Below, in pieces: positions 45,420 to 53,867 of a stretch of 64,000 nucleotides of DNA. The DNA comes from Rhodococcoides fascians A25f (GTDB lineage: Bacteria; Actinomycetota; Actinomycetes; Mycobacteriales; Mycobacteriaceae), in contig NZ_CP049744.1 in the NCBI RefSeq assembly GCF_000760935.2, forward strand, positions 3,875,501-3,939,500, read 5' to 3'. The translations under genes and the position numbers were made by a program. Every line of letters starts with the position of its first letter. Within the stretch, counting starts at the first letter, position 1. The notes under the pieces are model-generated. The model made no database searches. It was not told the origin of the DNA and saw only the letters and a program-made list of their open reading frames with translations.

Positions 45420-46102
45420 GCGATCACTCCATGCTCGGAGGGACTCCATCTCCGCACCGCATCGCCGGCGCGGGCTCGAAGTAGGTCGAACGCTCGACGC
45501 CCCTCCTCCGGATCGGCCCCGGAGGGATCGCCGAGCACACCGTTTGCAGCGATCGATGCGACGCCGTCGGCGCGCAGCGCAGGAAGTAGGGCGGCGATGT
45601 CGGTCACATTGCCCACCTCCGCCTTGCTCATGTCCACTACCTCGGGCGAAAGGTGCAGCAGCATCGACGTTTCGGTGCGCCCAGCGTGAGCATCTGCTCC
45701 GGGCACCGCGCACGGGAACCAGACGACGTCACGCCCCTCGTAGCGCAGCAGCAATACTGCAGATCGCAGGGTGGGCCCGTTGCCGCCGTGCCCGTTGACG
45801 AACACCACCCGCTCGGCCCACCGGCACGCGGAGCGCCCGTATTCCACCAGCACCGTCTCGAGTGCTGCAGCGCCGATCGACACGGTGCCGGGAAATCCCT
45901 CGTGCTCGCCACTGGACCCGTACGCGATCGCGGGAGCAACGATTGCGTTGTCGATGGTGTACGCAACGGCGGTGGCGATCCGGGTGTCGGTATCGAGCGG
46001 CAGGTGCGGTCCGTGTTGCTCGATCGAGCCGACCGGCACCACGAGGGTCCTGGACCCATCGACGTCCGGCCAGTACTGCGTACCGAGGGGGTCCGTGGCC
46101 AT
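45416..46102 (-). CDS. mftE: mycofactocin precursor peptide peptidase
   Basis: A 228-residue creatininase-family metallopeptidase that cleaves the MftC-modified MftA peptide to release the Val-Tyr-derived product AHDP. Metal-site motifs are [29 protein letters not shown] and [14 protein letters not shown]. It is the first gene of mftE-F-G and is divergent from the GntR gene with 71 bases between them. In most mycofactocin loci mftE directly follows mftD; here about 7.8 kb of other genes lie in between. Confidence 0.93.
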   Translation of the reverse strand: MATDPLGTQYWPDVDGSRTLVVPVGSIEQHGPHLPLDTDTRIATAVAYTIDNAIVAPAIAYGSSGEHEGFPGTVSIGAAALETVLVEYGRSACRWAERVVFVNGHGGNGPTLRSAVLLLRYEGRDVVWFPCAVPGADAHAGRTETSMLLHLSPEVVDMSKAEVGNVTDIAALLPALRADGVASIAANGVLGDPSGADPEEGRRAFDLLRARAGDAVRRWSPSEHGVIA

Positions 46103-46131
46103 GGGTGCCGATGCTATCGGTATGGAACGAG

Positions 46132-46167
46132 AACGTCACGCCGTCGAAACACTGCGCCGCTAACCTT
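46132..46167 (+). promoter_or_regulatory. shared 36 bp promoter-like element, copy 1 (GntR gene)
   Basis: This matches copy 2 at 46924-46959 at 26 of 36 positions without gaps: CGTCACG, AACACT and CGCCGCTA blocks at the same spacing, each ending in a TAnnnT -10-like hexamer (here TAACCT at 46161-46166). The GTG start follows the hexamer by seven bases, so transcription would begin at or next to the start codon. Confidence 0.55.
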
Positions 46168-46173
46168 CGGTTC

Positions 46174-46899
46174 GTGCCACCCCGTCGCCGGTCGATATTT
46201 CTCTCGCAATTGTCGATAACGACGCCGGGTGGTCCACAGCCGACAATTCTGCGAGAGCTACGCCGAGTAATTCTCGCCGGCGATGCACCACCGAATACTC
46301 CGATTCCACTCAACGAAGTAGCGGAGCTTTTCGGGGTGAGCAGAATCCCGGTGCGCGAATCCCTCAAAACCCTCATCGGTGAGGGATTGGTCGATCATCG
46401 ACCGAACCTCGGTTACACGGTGGCTCAGTTGACCGCGGCAGAGCTCCGCGAAATGTACATCGTACGAGAGGTTCTGGAGACCGCGGCCCTTCCGGTGGCG
46501 GTGGATCTCGCCACCGAGGACGACCGCGCCCACCTCATCGAGGTCAATCGCCTGCTCGAGGCCTCGCTCACCCAGGACGACTCGCGTGAATACCACCGTC
46601 TCTCGCGTGAATTCCACCTGTCCCTGACTCGCCCCTGCCGCATGCATCGGTTGCTTCACATGCTCGAATCTGCTTGGAACATAACCGAACCCATTCAACC
46701 GATGGTCCATGTGGCCGGATCGGACAGAGCATCACTGCACAGCGATCACGCGGATATGCTCACGGCCTTTCTGGCCGGCGATTCCGCGGGCCTGCTGCGA
46801 GCCGCGCAGCATCATCACACTCGTCTCAATTCGGTCATTTCGACATTGTCGAACGACCACGGATTGTTCGCCGATCCACCGCCCGACCAGACTCGATAA
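46174..46899 (+). CDS. GntR-family transcriptional regulator (FCD type)
   Basis: A 241-residue regulator with a winged helix at residues about 30-90 (LNEVAELFGVSRIPVRESLK, EGLVDHRPNLGYTV) and a C-terminal FCD ligand domain (MYIVREVLETAALPVAVDL; histidine-rich HADMLTA and AAQHHHTRL late). It probably controls the permease and racemase genes that follow in the same direction. I chose GTG 46174: the frame is open upstream, but the conserved protein starts here and a -10-like TAACCT just upstream suggests a leaderless mRNA. No Shine-Dalgarno sequence is present. Confidence 0.85.
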   Translation: MPPRRRSIFLSQLSITTPGGPQPTILRELRRVILAGDAPPNTPIPLNEVAELFGVSRIPVRESLKTLIGEGLVDHRPNLGYTVAQLTAAELREMYIVREVLETAALPVAVDLATEDDRAHLIEVNRLLEASLTQDDSREYHRLSREFHLSLTRPCRMHRLLHMLESAWNITEPIQPMVHVAGSDRASLHSDHADMLTAFLAGDSAGLLRAAQHHHTRLNSVISTLSNDHGLFADPPPDQTR

Positions 46900-46907
46900 A
46901 AATTCCT

Positions 46908-46927
46908 CGAAAGATATATCGCTTTCG
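46908..46927. promoter_or_regulatory. inverted repeat upstream of the NCS1 permease gene
   Basis: CGAAAG-N8-CTTTCG, overlapping the left end of the shared promoter-like element. Its position near the expected -35 region fits an operator for the adjacent GntR protein. Confidence 0.35.
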
Positions 46928-46959
46928 TCACGAGCGCGCAACACTTCGCCGCTAGCTTT
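46924..46959 (+). promoter_or_regulatory. shared 36 bp promoter-like element, copy 2 (permease gene)
   Basis: Second copy of the element found before the GntR gene, ending in TAGCTT (TAnnnT) at 46953-46958. The permease ATG lies 53 bases downstream, leaving a leader of about 45 bases with its own ribosome-binding site. Confidence 0.55.
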
Positions 46960-47011
46960 TCCTCATTCACCACCTTCGTTCACCTCATACGCCATGCCGT
47001 CAGGAGCATCG

Positions 47012-48565
47012 ATGACAGATACAGCGCACGGTCCCGCCCAAACGGGAGATCTTGTGGAAGCCGCGGGCCACCCCGTCGGTGGTGGACTGATCAAGGACAG
47101 TTACGACCCGCGGCTGACCAACGAGGATCTTGCTCCGCTGAAGAAGCAGACCTGGACCTCGTACAACCTGTTCGCGTTCTGGATGTCGGACGTGCACTCG
47201 GTCGGTGGGTACGTGACCGCGGGCAGCCTGTTCGCACTCGGGTTGGCCAGTTGGCAGGTGCTGATCGCACTTCTCGTCGGCATCGCGATCGTCTACTTCT
47301 TCTGCAACCTCGTCGCCAAACCGAGCCAGGTGTCGGGGGTCCCCTATCCGGTCATCTGCCGCAGCGTCTTCGGCGTCCTCGGTGCCAATATTCCCGCCAT
47401 CATCCGCGGTCTGATCGCGGTGGCCTGGTACGGCATTCAGACGTTCCTGGCCTCGGCCGCACTCGATATCGTGCTGATCAAGTTGTTCCCGTCACTGGCT
47501 CCGTACGCGGTGACTGCGGATTACGGTTTCGTCGGACTCTCGCTGCTCGGCTGGGCGAGCTTCCTGTTCCTCTGGGTCGTGCAAGCCGCGGTGTTCTGGC
47601 GCGGCATGGAGTCCATCCGTAAGTTCATCGACTTCTGCGGCCCTGCCGTGTACGTCGTGATGTTCATGCTGTGCGGCTACTTGATCTGGAAAGCCGGCTG
47701 GGGCGCTATCGATCTCAACCTCGGCGAGGTCGAGCACACAGGTCTGAGCTCCATCCCGGTGATGCTCGGTGCGATCGCGCTGGTGGTCTCGTACTTCTCC
47801 GGTCCGATGCTCAACTTCGGCGACTTCTCGCGCTACGGCAAATCCTATGCCGCAGTGAAGAAGGGCAACTTCCTCGGCCTGCCGGTGAACTTCCTGGTGT
47901 TCTCGATTCTGGTCGTCGTCACCGCCTCCCTGACGCTGCCGGTGTTCGGTGAGCTGATCACCGATCCGGTCGAGACCGTCGCCCGAATCGACAGCACGTT
48001 CGCCATCGTCCTCGGTGCCCTGACCTTCACGATCGCCACGATCGGCATCAACATCGTCGCCAACTTCATCTCGCCGGCATTCGACTTCTCCAACGTCAGC
48101 CCCCAGAAGATCAGCTGGCGTGCAGGCGGCATGATCGCCGCGATCGGCTCGGTGCTCATCACCCCGTGGAACCTGTACAACAATCCCGAGGTCATTCACC
48201 TGACGCTGGAAACTCTCGGCGCATTCATCGGACCGCTGTTCGGCATCCTGATCGCCGACTACTACCTGGTCCGCAAGCAGAAAGTCGTTGTCGACGAACT
48301 GTTCTCGATGTCGCCGACCGGGTTGTACTGGTACTCGAAGGGGTACAACCCGGCAGCGGTGTACTCCACCGTCGTCGGTGCGCTCGTAGCCATGTTCACC
48401 GTGCTCTTCAACGGAGCGATCGACGGCATGGAGATCGCCGGTATGTCGACGGCCTCGAAGTACAGTTGGTTCATCGGCTGCGGCATCGGCTTCGTCATGT
48501 ACTTCTATCTGGCGACGAAGACCAAGCTCGCTGTCACCAACTTCGACGTTCCAGCCAAGGCATAG
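47012..48565 (+). CDS. NCS1-family permease (hydantoin/allantoin/nucleobase type)
   Basis: A 517-residue transporter with about twelve hydrophobic helices. NCS1 features include KKQTWTSYNLFAFWMSDVHSVGG (start KKQTWTSYN), SQVSGVPYPVICRSVFG, MLNFGDFSRYGKS and ITPWNLYNNPE. The family takes up purines, pyrimidines, hydantoins, allantoin or thiamine with Na+ or H+. Linkage to a hydantoin-racemase-like gene favours a hydantoin or allantoin-related substrate. ATG 47012 has CAGGAG five bases upstream and is preferred over ATG 46994. The next gene starts ten bases after its stop. Confidence 0.88.
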   Translation: MTDTAHGPAQTGDLVEAAGHPVGGGLIKDSYDPRLTNEDLAPLKKQTWTSYNLFAFWMSDVHSVGGYVTAGSLFALGLASWQVLIALLVGIAIVYFFCNLVAKPSQVSGVPYPVICRSVFGVLGANIPAIIRGLIAVAWYGIQTFLASAALDIVLIKLFPSLAPYAVTADYGFVGLSLLGWASFLFLWVVQAAVFWRGMESIRKFIDFCGPAVYVVMFMLCGYLIWKAGWGAIDLNLGEVEHTGLSSIPVMLGAIALVVSYFSGPMLNFGDFSRYGKSYAAVKKGNFLGLPVNFLVFSILVVVTASLTLPVFGELITDPVETVARIDSTFAIVLGALTFTIATIGINIVANFISPAFDFSNVSPQKISWRAGGMIAAIGSVLITPWNLYNNPEVIHLTLETLGAFIGPLFGILIADYYLVRKQKVVVDELFSMSPTGLYWYSKGYNPAAVYSTVVGALVAMFTVLFNGAIDGMEIAGMSTASKYSWFIGCGIGFVMYFYLATKTKLAVTNFDVPAKA

Positions 48566-48575
48566 GATTTCGCGC

Positions 48576-49307
48576 GTGCTCATCAAGGTCATCAATCCGA
48601 ACACCACCGGTTCGATGACCGCAACGATCGGTGACTGTGCCCGGGCCGTAGTAGGCCCGGGCACAGTCATCGATGCGGTCAGCCCCTCGATGGGGCCGGT
48701 ATCCATCGAAAGCCACGTGGACGAAGCCCTCAGCGTCCCCGGCATTCTCGCCGAGATCGCCAGTGGCGAAGCTGCGGGGGTCGACGGCTACGTCATTGCC
48801 TGCTTCGGCGATCCCGGCATCGACGCGGCCCGCGAAACTGCGTCTGGACCGGTCATCGGTATCGCGGAAGCGGCAATGCATGCCGCGAGTTTCCTGGGCC
48901 GCGGATTCAGTGTCGTCACCACCCTCGGCCGCACCGTCGGCCGGGCACAGGATCTGGCGCATCACTACGGCTTCGGCCGCCACTGTCTCGGTATTCATGC
49001 GTGCGACTTGCCGGTCCTCGATCTCGAGACCGACCCCGACGCCCGCAAGATCGTCACCGAAGCGTGCCGCGTCGCCGTCGAGACGGACGGTAGCGATGCT
49101 GTCGTTCTCGGCTGCGCGGGCATGGCCGATCTCTGCCAACACATTTCGGCCGAGATCGGTGTACCCGTCGTCGACGGTGTGGCCGCGGGAACACTGTTCG
49201 TGCAGTCACTTGTAACCCTCGGCCTGCGCACCGGAAAGCGCGGCGAATTCGCCGCGCCGCCGCCCAAGCTCTACACGGGAATGCTCGAAGGCTTCAGTAG
49301 GCCCTGA
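48576..49307 (+). CDS. Asp/Glu/hydantoin racemase family protein
   Basis: A 243-residue cofactor-independent racemase. It begins with the family signature VINPNTTGSMT and has the two catalytic cysteine contexts ACFGDPG (residue about 75) and VLGCAGMADL (residue about 180). Relatives racemise 5-substituted hydantoins, or act on allantoin. The start is GTG at 48576, ten bases after the permease stop, with AGGA upstream. No hydantoinase or carbamoylase gene is nearby, so the pathway is incomplete here. The coding sequence contains a 21 bp inverted repeat about 50 bases after the start (separate entry). Confidence 0.87.
   Translation: MLIKVINPNTTGSMTATIGDCARAVVGPGTVIDAVSPSMGPVSIESHVDEALSVPGILAEIASGEAAGVDGYVIACFGDPGIDAARETASGPVIGIAEAAMHAASFLGRGFSVVTTLGRTVGRAQDLAHHYGFGRHCLGIHACDLPVLDLETDPDARKIVTEACRVAVETDGSDAVVLGCAGMADLCQHISAEIGVPVVDGVAAGTLFVQSLVTLGLRTGKRGEFAAPPPKLYTGMLEGFSRP
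48627..48674 (+). repeat. 21 bp near-perfect inverted repeat inside the racemase coding sequence
   Basis: Arms 48627-48647 and 48654-48674 pair at all 21 positions (one G-U) around the loop GTAGTA; the central 16 bp are perfect and GC-rich (GTGCCCGGGCC side). It encodes residues about 18-33 and keeps family-consensus residues (PGTVIDA), so it is embedded in normal coding sequence. In mRNA it would form a very stable hairpin early in the second gene of the operon. Confidence 0.85.
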
Positions 49308-49310
49308 GCC

Positions 49311-49505
49311 TTACCTGGACCGACCGAGCTTGGTAACGGTGTACCCGATTGCTGCACCGGCAACCAGTACGCCGACGAGCAGCAGCACAGCCTGCAGGGT
49401 CGTGGACATCGAGTTTTCGAACAACCCGACGTAGATCACGACGCAGGACGCCACGAGCGCGACCAGAGCGGACGTCGTGGCGCTTCTCGGAAACCTGGCG
49501 GTCAT
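49311..49505 (-). CDS. small two-helix membrane protein, 64 aa
   Basis: Two hydrophobic stretches (LVALVASCVVIYVGLF at about residues 14-29; LQAVLLLVGVLVAGAAIGY at about 37-55) with a basic start (MTARFPRS) and end (KLGRSR). I do not recognise a family. It lies 26 bases after the stop of the nSTAND-WD40 gene on the same strand and converges with the racemase gene with only three bases between stops. It could be co-transcribed with the nSTAND gene. Confidence 0.55.
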   Translation of the reverse strand: MTARFPRSATTSALVALVASCVVIYVGLFENSMSTTLQAVLLLVGVLVAGAAIGYTVTKLGRSR

Positions 49506-49531
49506 TGCGCAAGTACACCATCCCCAGTCGA

Positions 49532-52500
49532 TCAGCTGCTACACAACTCTCGGTAAGGAACGCCAGGGAGGTACTGGGCCCATTCGGCCTCTGTGACCAC
49601 CGATCCTCCTGATCCGCACAGGCGACTGCGCACCTCTTCCGGCTCGGTGCGCCAGATGCGAACATCACGGGCCGTACCACCGCCGAACACGACGCGTCCG
49701 TCTGCGGCGAAACCCGCATCGTTGACGCGCTGACCGTACGCGGAGAGGGCGGCGTACTGCTCGGGTGCGGTGCGGTCGCCTACGTTCCACAACCAGAGCG
49801 TCGATCCCCCGTCACCGGCGGCCATCCGTCCACCGGACCTATCGAACGAGAGCGAGTAGATCGGGCTGGACGGCCCGACGATGCGAGCCAGGTGCTGCGG
49901 CTCGGCCGAGTTCGCCATGTCCCACAATCGAATCGAGCGATCCGCACTGCCCGCGGCAAGAGTGTGCCCGTCCGGTGAGATGGCCACGGCCTGGACGCTA
50001 CTTCCGAAACCGCCGAGCACGGCAGTCCGGCGCGGATCGGTCGGGTCGCCGACATCCCACAGTTCGACCACGCCCCCCACACTGGCGATGGCGAGTACCG
50101 AACCGTCGGGCGACAGCGCCATTCCCGCGGGGTAGTTCCCCGCCTCCAGGGTCGACAACGCCCGTGGGGTTGTGGGCTCGGCCAGCGACCACAACGACAC
50201 GTCGTTCGAGTTCTGGCCGGACGCGACCAGCAGGGTCCCGGTGCGGTCGAAGACCAACACAGCAGTCAAGCTGGTAGTTGCCGCCCGAACGGTACCGAGC
50301 TCCACCGGATCGGCGAGATCGGTTGTGTCCCACAGCTGGAAACCGCCGGTCGTCGTGCCGACCGCAGCCCGATTGCCGTCGACGGTGAGCGCCACCGCAC
50401 CCGTCTGGTCCATACCGTCACCGACCACCAACGGTGCCGATGCCACCGGATGCTCGACGTCCGAGACGTCCCAGAGCGTCGTCGCGGAGGCTCGGGTGCC
50501 TGCTCCGGCGAGCAAACGGGTGCCCGATGCACCGATGGGATTCTGAAAGATCGTGTCGCCGGCGTCGGCGAGGGCCGGCCCAGGAAGCGGCCAGATTCGG
50601 GTGATGCCATCGCCACTGGCAGTGACGATCGACGAGCGATCCGGCGTGAATACGAGCGAACTCACCTCGGAAGGACCGGGAAGCGTCAGTTCTGGCGTTC
50701 CCGAGGCCGCATCCCACACTTTCGATGAATTGTCCGAACTCGCCGCAGCGATCAGAGTCCCATCCCCACTGAACGCCACATCGTTGACATAGCTGGTGAA
50801 TCCCGTCAACGCCGGCAGACGAGACAACCGGCCGCCGTCGACAGCCCACCGCAGAACCTCGCGACCGGTAGTACCCGCGATCAGCGTGGTGCCGTCGGGA
50901 GAGAAAGCAAGCTGTTGCGCGGTGTAGGTCGATCCGTCCGAGGGGATGTCCACCAGCGGAACGGTGGCGGCTGCTGGAGACGCGGTCAGCCTGCTCGCGT
51001 CCCACAACCGCATCGCGCGCCCGGGGCCGACCGTCACCAGGTACCGACCATCGGGACTGAATTCGGTCGCTGTCGGCGAACCGGGTTGAGCCACTTCGCC
51101 CGCTGCGGTCGGCCGGGCGGGGTCGGCGACGTCGAGCAGAGGCAACGACTCGGCCCCGGTACCGACGACGAGCAAGCGCCCATCAGCAGAGTAGGACATG
51201 CTTCGTACCTCGTCGACATCGTTGCGCGACAACAGTATCGGTGCCGTCGGATCCGACACGTCCCACAGTTCGACGCCGTAGAACCCACCCACGGCGAGAA
51301 CGCCACCCCGCGGATCGAACGTCAGCGCGGACACGTCCCTGGAGACGATCTCGCCGAGCTGCGCGTGTCCGTCCGCAAGGGACCACATCCGCACGCGCCC
51401 GTCGGAACCCGCTGTTGCCACGATGCTTCCGCGAGGGTCGACCGCAGTCACCGCCCCGCCCTCCACACCGAGTAACCGCACCGGTGTGTGGATCGCCGAG
51501 GAATCGAGCAGCGCCGATCGCGCCTCCGACGTTCGGTCCACCTCGTACGACGCCAACGCGAAGTACGCCGCCAGACCAGGATCTTGGTTCCTCAATTGCT
51601 GTGCGACACCGGCAATCTGACGAGAGACGGCCTCGCCCTCCGCGTGTTCGGCGTCGACCCGCCGGCTGTTCGCATCCGATCGGGCAACGAACGCGGTCAC
51701 CGCCAGTGTCACGGCCAGCACGGTCAGAAACGCGAGTGCTGCGACAAGCGTCTCGAGGGTGCGCCGACGGCGACGATCGCTTCGGTTCTGTTGCTCGACT
51801 CGTTCCGCGCTCGCTTCCAGGTAGAGCCTCTCGACGGAATTGAGGTCTCGCCGACGCACCGGGCCGATGGATTCCTGCACCAGTAGCAGCCTCGACGCAG
51901 ACAGCAGCGAACCTTCGTCTCGGTCGTTGTTGTTCCACAGTTCTGCCGCCTGGGTGAGTCGACGGTGTTCGACGAGCCACTGACGATCGTCGTCGAGCCA
52001 TTCACCGAGCCGTGGCCACGCCGTGAGCAGCGCCTCGTGGGTCACCTGGACCGTCTCTTCTTCGACGGTCAGCAGTCTGCGCGCGGCAAACCGCTCGACC
52101 ACCACATCGACGTCGGTGACGGCGTCTGCGTTCTCGTTTCCGTAGAACAGCCCGACACGATCGACGCGGCGACGCGTCACCACGTCGTCGTCGAGATTGA
52201 CCAGACGCATGAAGATGCGTCGTGCTTCGCGTTGCTGTTCGGCGGTCAGGGCCAAGAACACTTCCTCGGCGCTCTGCCCCACCGCACCTCCGATCCCGCC
52301 GGTCGCGAGGTAGTCCGCGACGGTCAGCGTCCTGCCTCTCGACACCTGCCACGTCGTCAGCAGCGCGTGCGAGAGCAACGGCAGGGCACCGGAGTCGTGG
52401 GCGAATTGCGATCCACGCGGACCCAATTCGCCGACCAACACCTGCACCAGGGCGTCGTCGACGGTGAAGCCCGCCTTCGCGGCAGGCGACACGATGACTT

Positions 52501-53305
52501 CACGCAGTTGCGTTTCGGTGAGACGCCCGACGACAACCGGGTTGTCCGAAAGTCCGGCAAGCAACGCATCCTCCGACACGGCGTTCTGATAGAAGTCGGC
52601 CCGCAGGCCGACCACGAGGACCGAATCAGAGTTCGGCAGCGACGATGCCGCACGGAGAAAGCTCTCGCGCTCATCCGCTGACGCCAGCGTCCACAGCTCC
52701 TCGGCTTGATCCAGGACGAGTACAGAACCCGGCGCGAACGATTCCATTCGCTCGGGGAATGCCCGAATATCGCCGACGCCGGAATGAACTTGCGAGCCAG
52801 GGAACCTCGATGCCAATCCAGCGCGCAGGAGCGAGGACTTACCCGAGCCCGAAGCGCCGACCACGAAGACAATGCCGCCGCCGGAGTCGAGGGCGTCACG
52901 GACGCGCGCGCCGAGTCGCTCGATCACATCGTCTCGTCCGAAAAACCACTCTGCATCGGCGGACTCGAACGCTTCCAGGCCCTTGTACGGAGGGTCGCCC
53001 TTCACCGGATCGACAGTCCGCCTACCCGGGATGGACCGCACCCTCGACACCGCATTCCACCACCGTGCGCGCTCGCCTTCGTCGTCGACTCCGCATGCGA
53101 CGAGGACGGCCGAGAACATCTCGGCGCTGGCTTTGGTCGGAAGGTGGTGACCGGAAAACCAGCCGCTGATGGTGCCGTGCAGACCACCGGAACGCTCGAC
53201 GATTTCACGAACTGTTGCACCCGAATCGATCCTGATCGAACGCAGCGCCGCCGCGAATTCGCTGCGGTCCGAGATCGACGAGGGATCCGGGCGCTCAGTG
53301 GTCAT
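49532..53305 (-). CDS. HTH - nSTAND NTPase - transmembrane - WD40 repeat protein
   Basis: A 1257-residue signalling protein. Residues about 10-85 are a helix-turn-helix-like domain (SEFAAALRSIRIDSGATVREI; given in pieces SEFAAALRSIR and GATVREIVER). The nSTAND1 entry motif YKGLEAFESADAEWFFGRDD precedes a P-loop GASGSGKSS near 150 and a Walker B-like VLVLDQAEELW. A single hydrophobic helix (LVAALAFLTVLAVTLAVTAFV start LVAALAFLT) sits near 540, after which about a dozen WD40-type blades follow (repeated FSPDG, IRLWD, LWDVSDP). Such actinobacterial proteins bind ATP and peptide or protein signals; functions range from development to phage defence. ATG 53305 is chosen because the HTH begins just after it. 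The gene interrupts the mycofactocin locus. Confidence 0.85.
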   Translation of the reverse strand: MTTERPDPSSISDRSEFAAALRSIRIDSGATVREIVERSGGLHGTISGWFSGHHLPTKASAEMFSAVLVACGVDDEGERARWWNAVSRVRSIPGRRTVDPVKGDPPYKGLEAFESADAEWFFGRDDVIERLGARVRDALDSGGGIVFVVGASGSGKSSLLRAGLASRFPGSQVHSGVGDIRAFPERMESFAPGSVLVLDQAEELWTLASADERESFLRAASSLPNSDSVLVVGLRADFYQNAVSEDALLAGLSDNPVVVGRLTETQLREVIVSPAAKAGFTVDDALVQVLVGELGPRGSQFAHDSGALPLLSHALLTTWQVSRGRTLTVADYLATGGIGGAVGQSAEEVFLALTAEQQREARRIFMRLVNLDDDVVTRRRVDRVGLFYGNENADAVTDVDVVVERFAARRLLTVEEETVQVTHEALLTAWPRLGEWLDDDRQWLVEHRRLTQAAELWNNNDRDEGSLLSASRLLLVQESIGPVRRRDLNSVERLYLEASAERVEQQNRSDRRRRRTLETLVAALAFLTVLAVTLAVTAFVARSDANSRRVDAEHAEGEAVSRQIAGVAQQLRNQDPGLAAYFALASYEVDRTSEARSALLDSSAIHTPVRLLGVEGGAVTAVDPRGSIVATAGSDGRVRMWSLADGHAQLGEIVSRDVSALTFDPRGGVLAVGGFYGVELWDVSDPTAPILLSRNDVDEVRSMSYSADGRLLVVGTGAESLPLLDVADPARPTAAGEVAQPGSPTATEFSPDGRYLVTVGPGRAMRLWDASRLTASPAAATVPLVDIPSDGSTYTAQQLAFSPDGTTLIAGTTGREVLRWAVDGGRLSRLPALTGFTSYVNDVAFSGDGTLIAAASSDNSSKVWDAASGTPELTLPGPSEVSSLVFTPDRSSIVTASGDGITRIWPLPGPALADAGDTIFQNPIGASGTRLLAGAGTRASATTLWDVSDVEHPVASAPLVVGDGMDQTGAVALTVDGNRAAVGTTTGGFQLWDTTDLADPVELGTVRAATTSLTAVLVFDRTGTLLVASGQNSNDVSLWSLAEPTTPRALSTLEAGNYPAGMALSPDGSVLAIASVGGVVELWDVGDPTDPRRTAVLGGFGSSVQAVAISPDGHTLAAGSADRSIRLWDMANSAEPQHLARIVGPSSPIYSLSFDRSGGRMAAGDGGSTLWLWNVGDRTAPEQYAALSAYGQRVNDAGFAADGRVVFGGGTARDVRIWRTEPEEVRSRLCGSGGSVVTEAEWAQYLPGVPYRELCSS

Positions 53306-53441
53306 GAGCGCACTATAGAGCCGGTAAATCACCTAAAGATGCGCGCGAACGCTTCGCTGAGCAGCAGAAACAGCAAGTTACTCCGTTCGAATGACGGTCG
53401 CATCGAATCCGAGGTCGTCCGTATTGACCCTGTATGGAGTT

Positions 53442-53451
53442 CGGTGCACCG
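53442..53451. promoter_or_regulatory. 10 bp palindrome in the nSTAND/LuxR intergenic region
   Basis: CGGTGCACCG is a perfect palindrome 76 bases before the LuxR start, 12 bases after a TTGACC hexamer, in the 222 bp divergent gap. No matching -10 was found. Little else is visible in this gap. Confidence 0.25.
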
Positions 53452-53527
53452 CTGGATCCGCCCCAGATTTTCTTCGACGATGGACGCTGCAGTACAAGAG
53501 ATCGGTCGAAAGTCGAGGGGGAAATTC

Positions 53528-53854
53528 ATGCTCGAACAGATGCTGACGTCGGCGGCGCATCACTCGTTCCGGACGCCGGTACAGCCGGCACTCGTTGCAC
53601 GCCCGACGCGGCTCGACCCTCTTCACCGCAAGCCTGCGCTGAGCGCACGCGAGATCGAGGTCATGCTTGCCTGGTTCGCCTCGGACTCGAAGACGGTTGC
53701 AGCTCGGTCCGTTTATATCTCGGTCGGCACGATCAACACGCACATCACCCGTATTCGGCAGAAGTACGCGGCGGTCGGACGCAGCGCTCCGACGAAGGCC
53801 GCTCTGTTCGCTCGGGCGCTCCAGGACGGTCATACTCACCTGTCCGAATGGTGA
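53528..53854 (+). CDS. short LuxR-type helix-turn-helix regulator, 108 aa
   Basis: The C-terminal two thirds form a LuxR/GerE DNA-binding domain (LSAREIEVMLAWFASDSKTVAA, here LSAREIEVML, then VYISVGTINTHITRIRQKY, residues about 40-100). There is no receiver or ligand domain; only about 35 N-terminal residues precede it. ATG 53528 is preceded by GAGGGGG at good spacing, and upstream in-frame starts lack such a site. The gene is divergent from the nSTAND gene and converges with mftD2 (13 bases between stops). It may regulate either neighbour; the target is not readable. Confidence 0.78.
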   Translation: MLEQMLTSAAHHSFRTPVQPALVARPTRLDPLHRKPALSAREIEVMLAWFASDSKTVAARSVYISVGTINTHITRIRQKYAAVGRSAPTKAALFARALQDGHTHLSEW

Positions 53855-53867
53855 CTGTCGGTTCGTA

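Noticed and set aside
45862..46899. A 345-residue GntR start at 45862
   Set aside because: It would overlap the divergent mftE gene by about 240 bases, and the extra N terminus has no GntR similarity.
52706..53854. A 382-residue plus-strand frame as a long LuxR protein
   Set aside because: All but the last ~110 residues are antisense to the nSTAND gene, and a good ribosome-binding site exists only at 53528.
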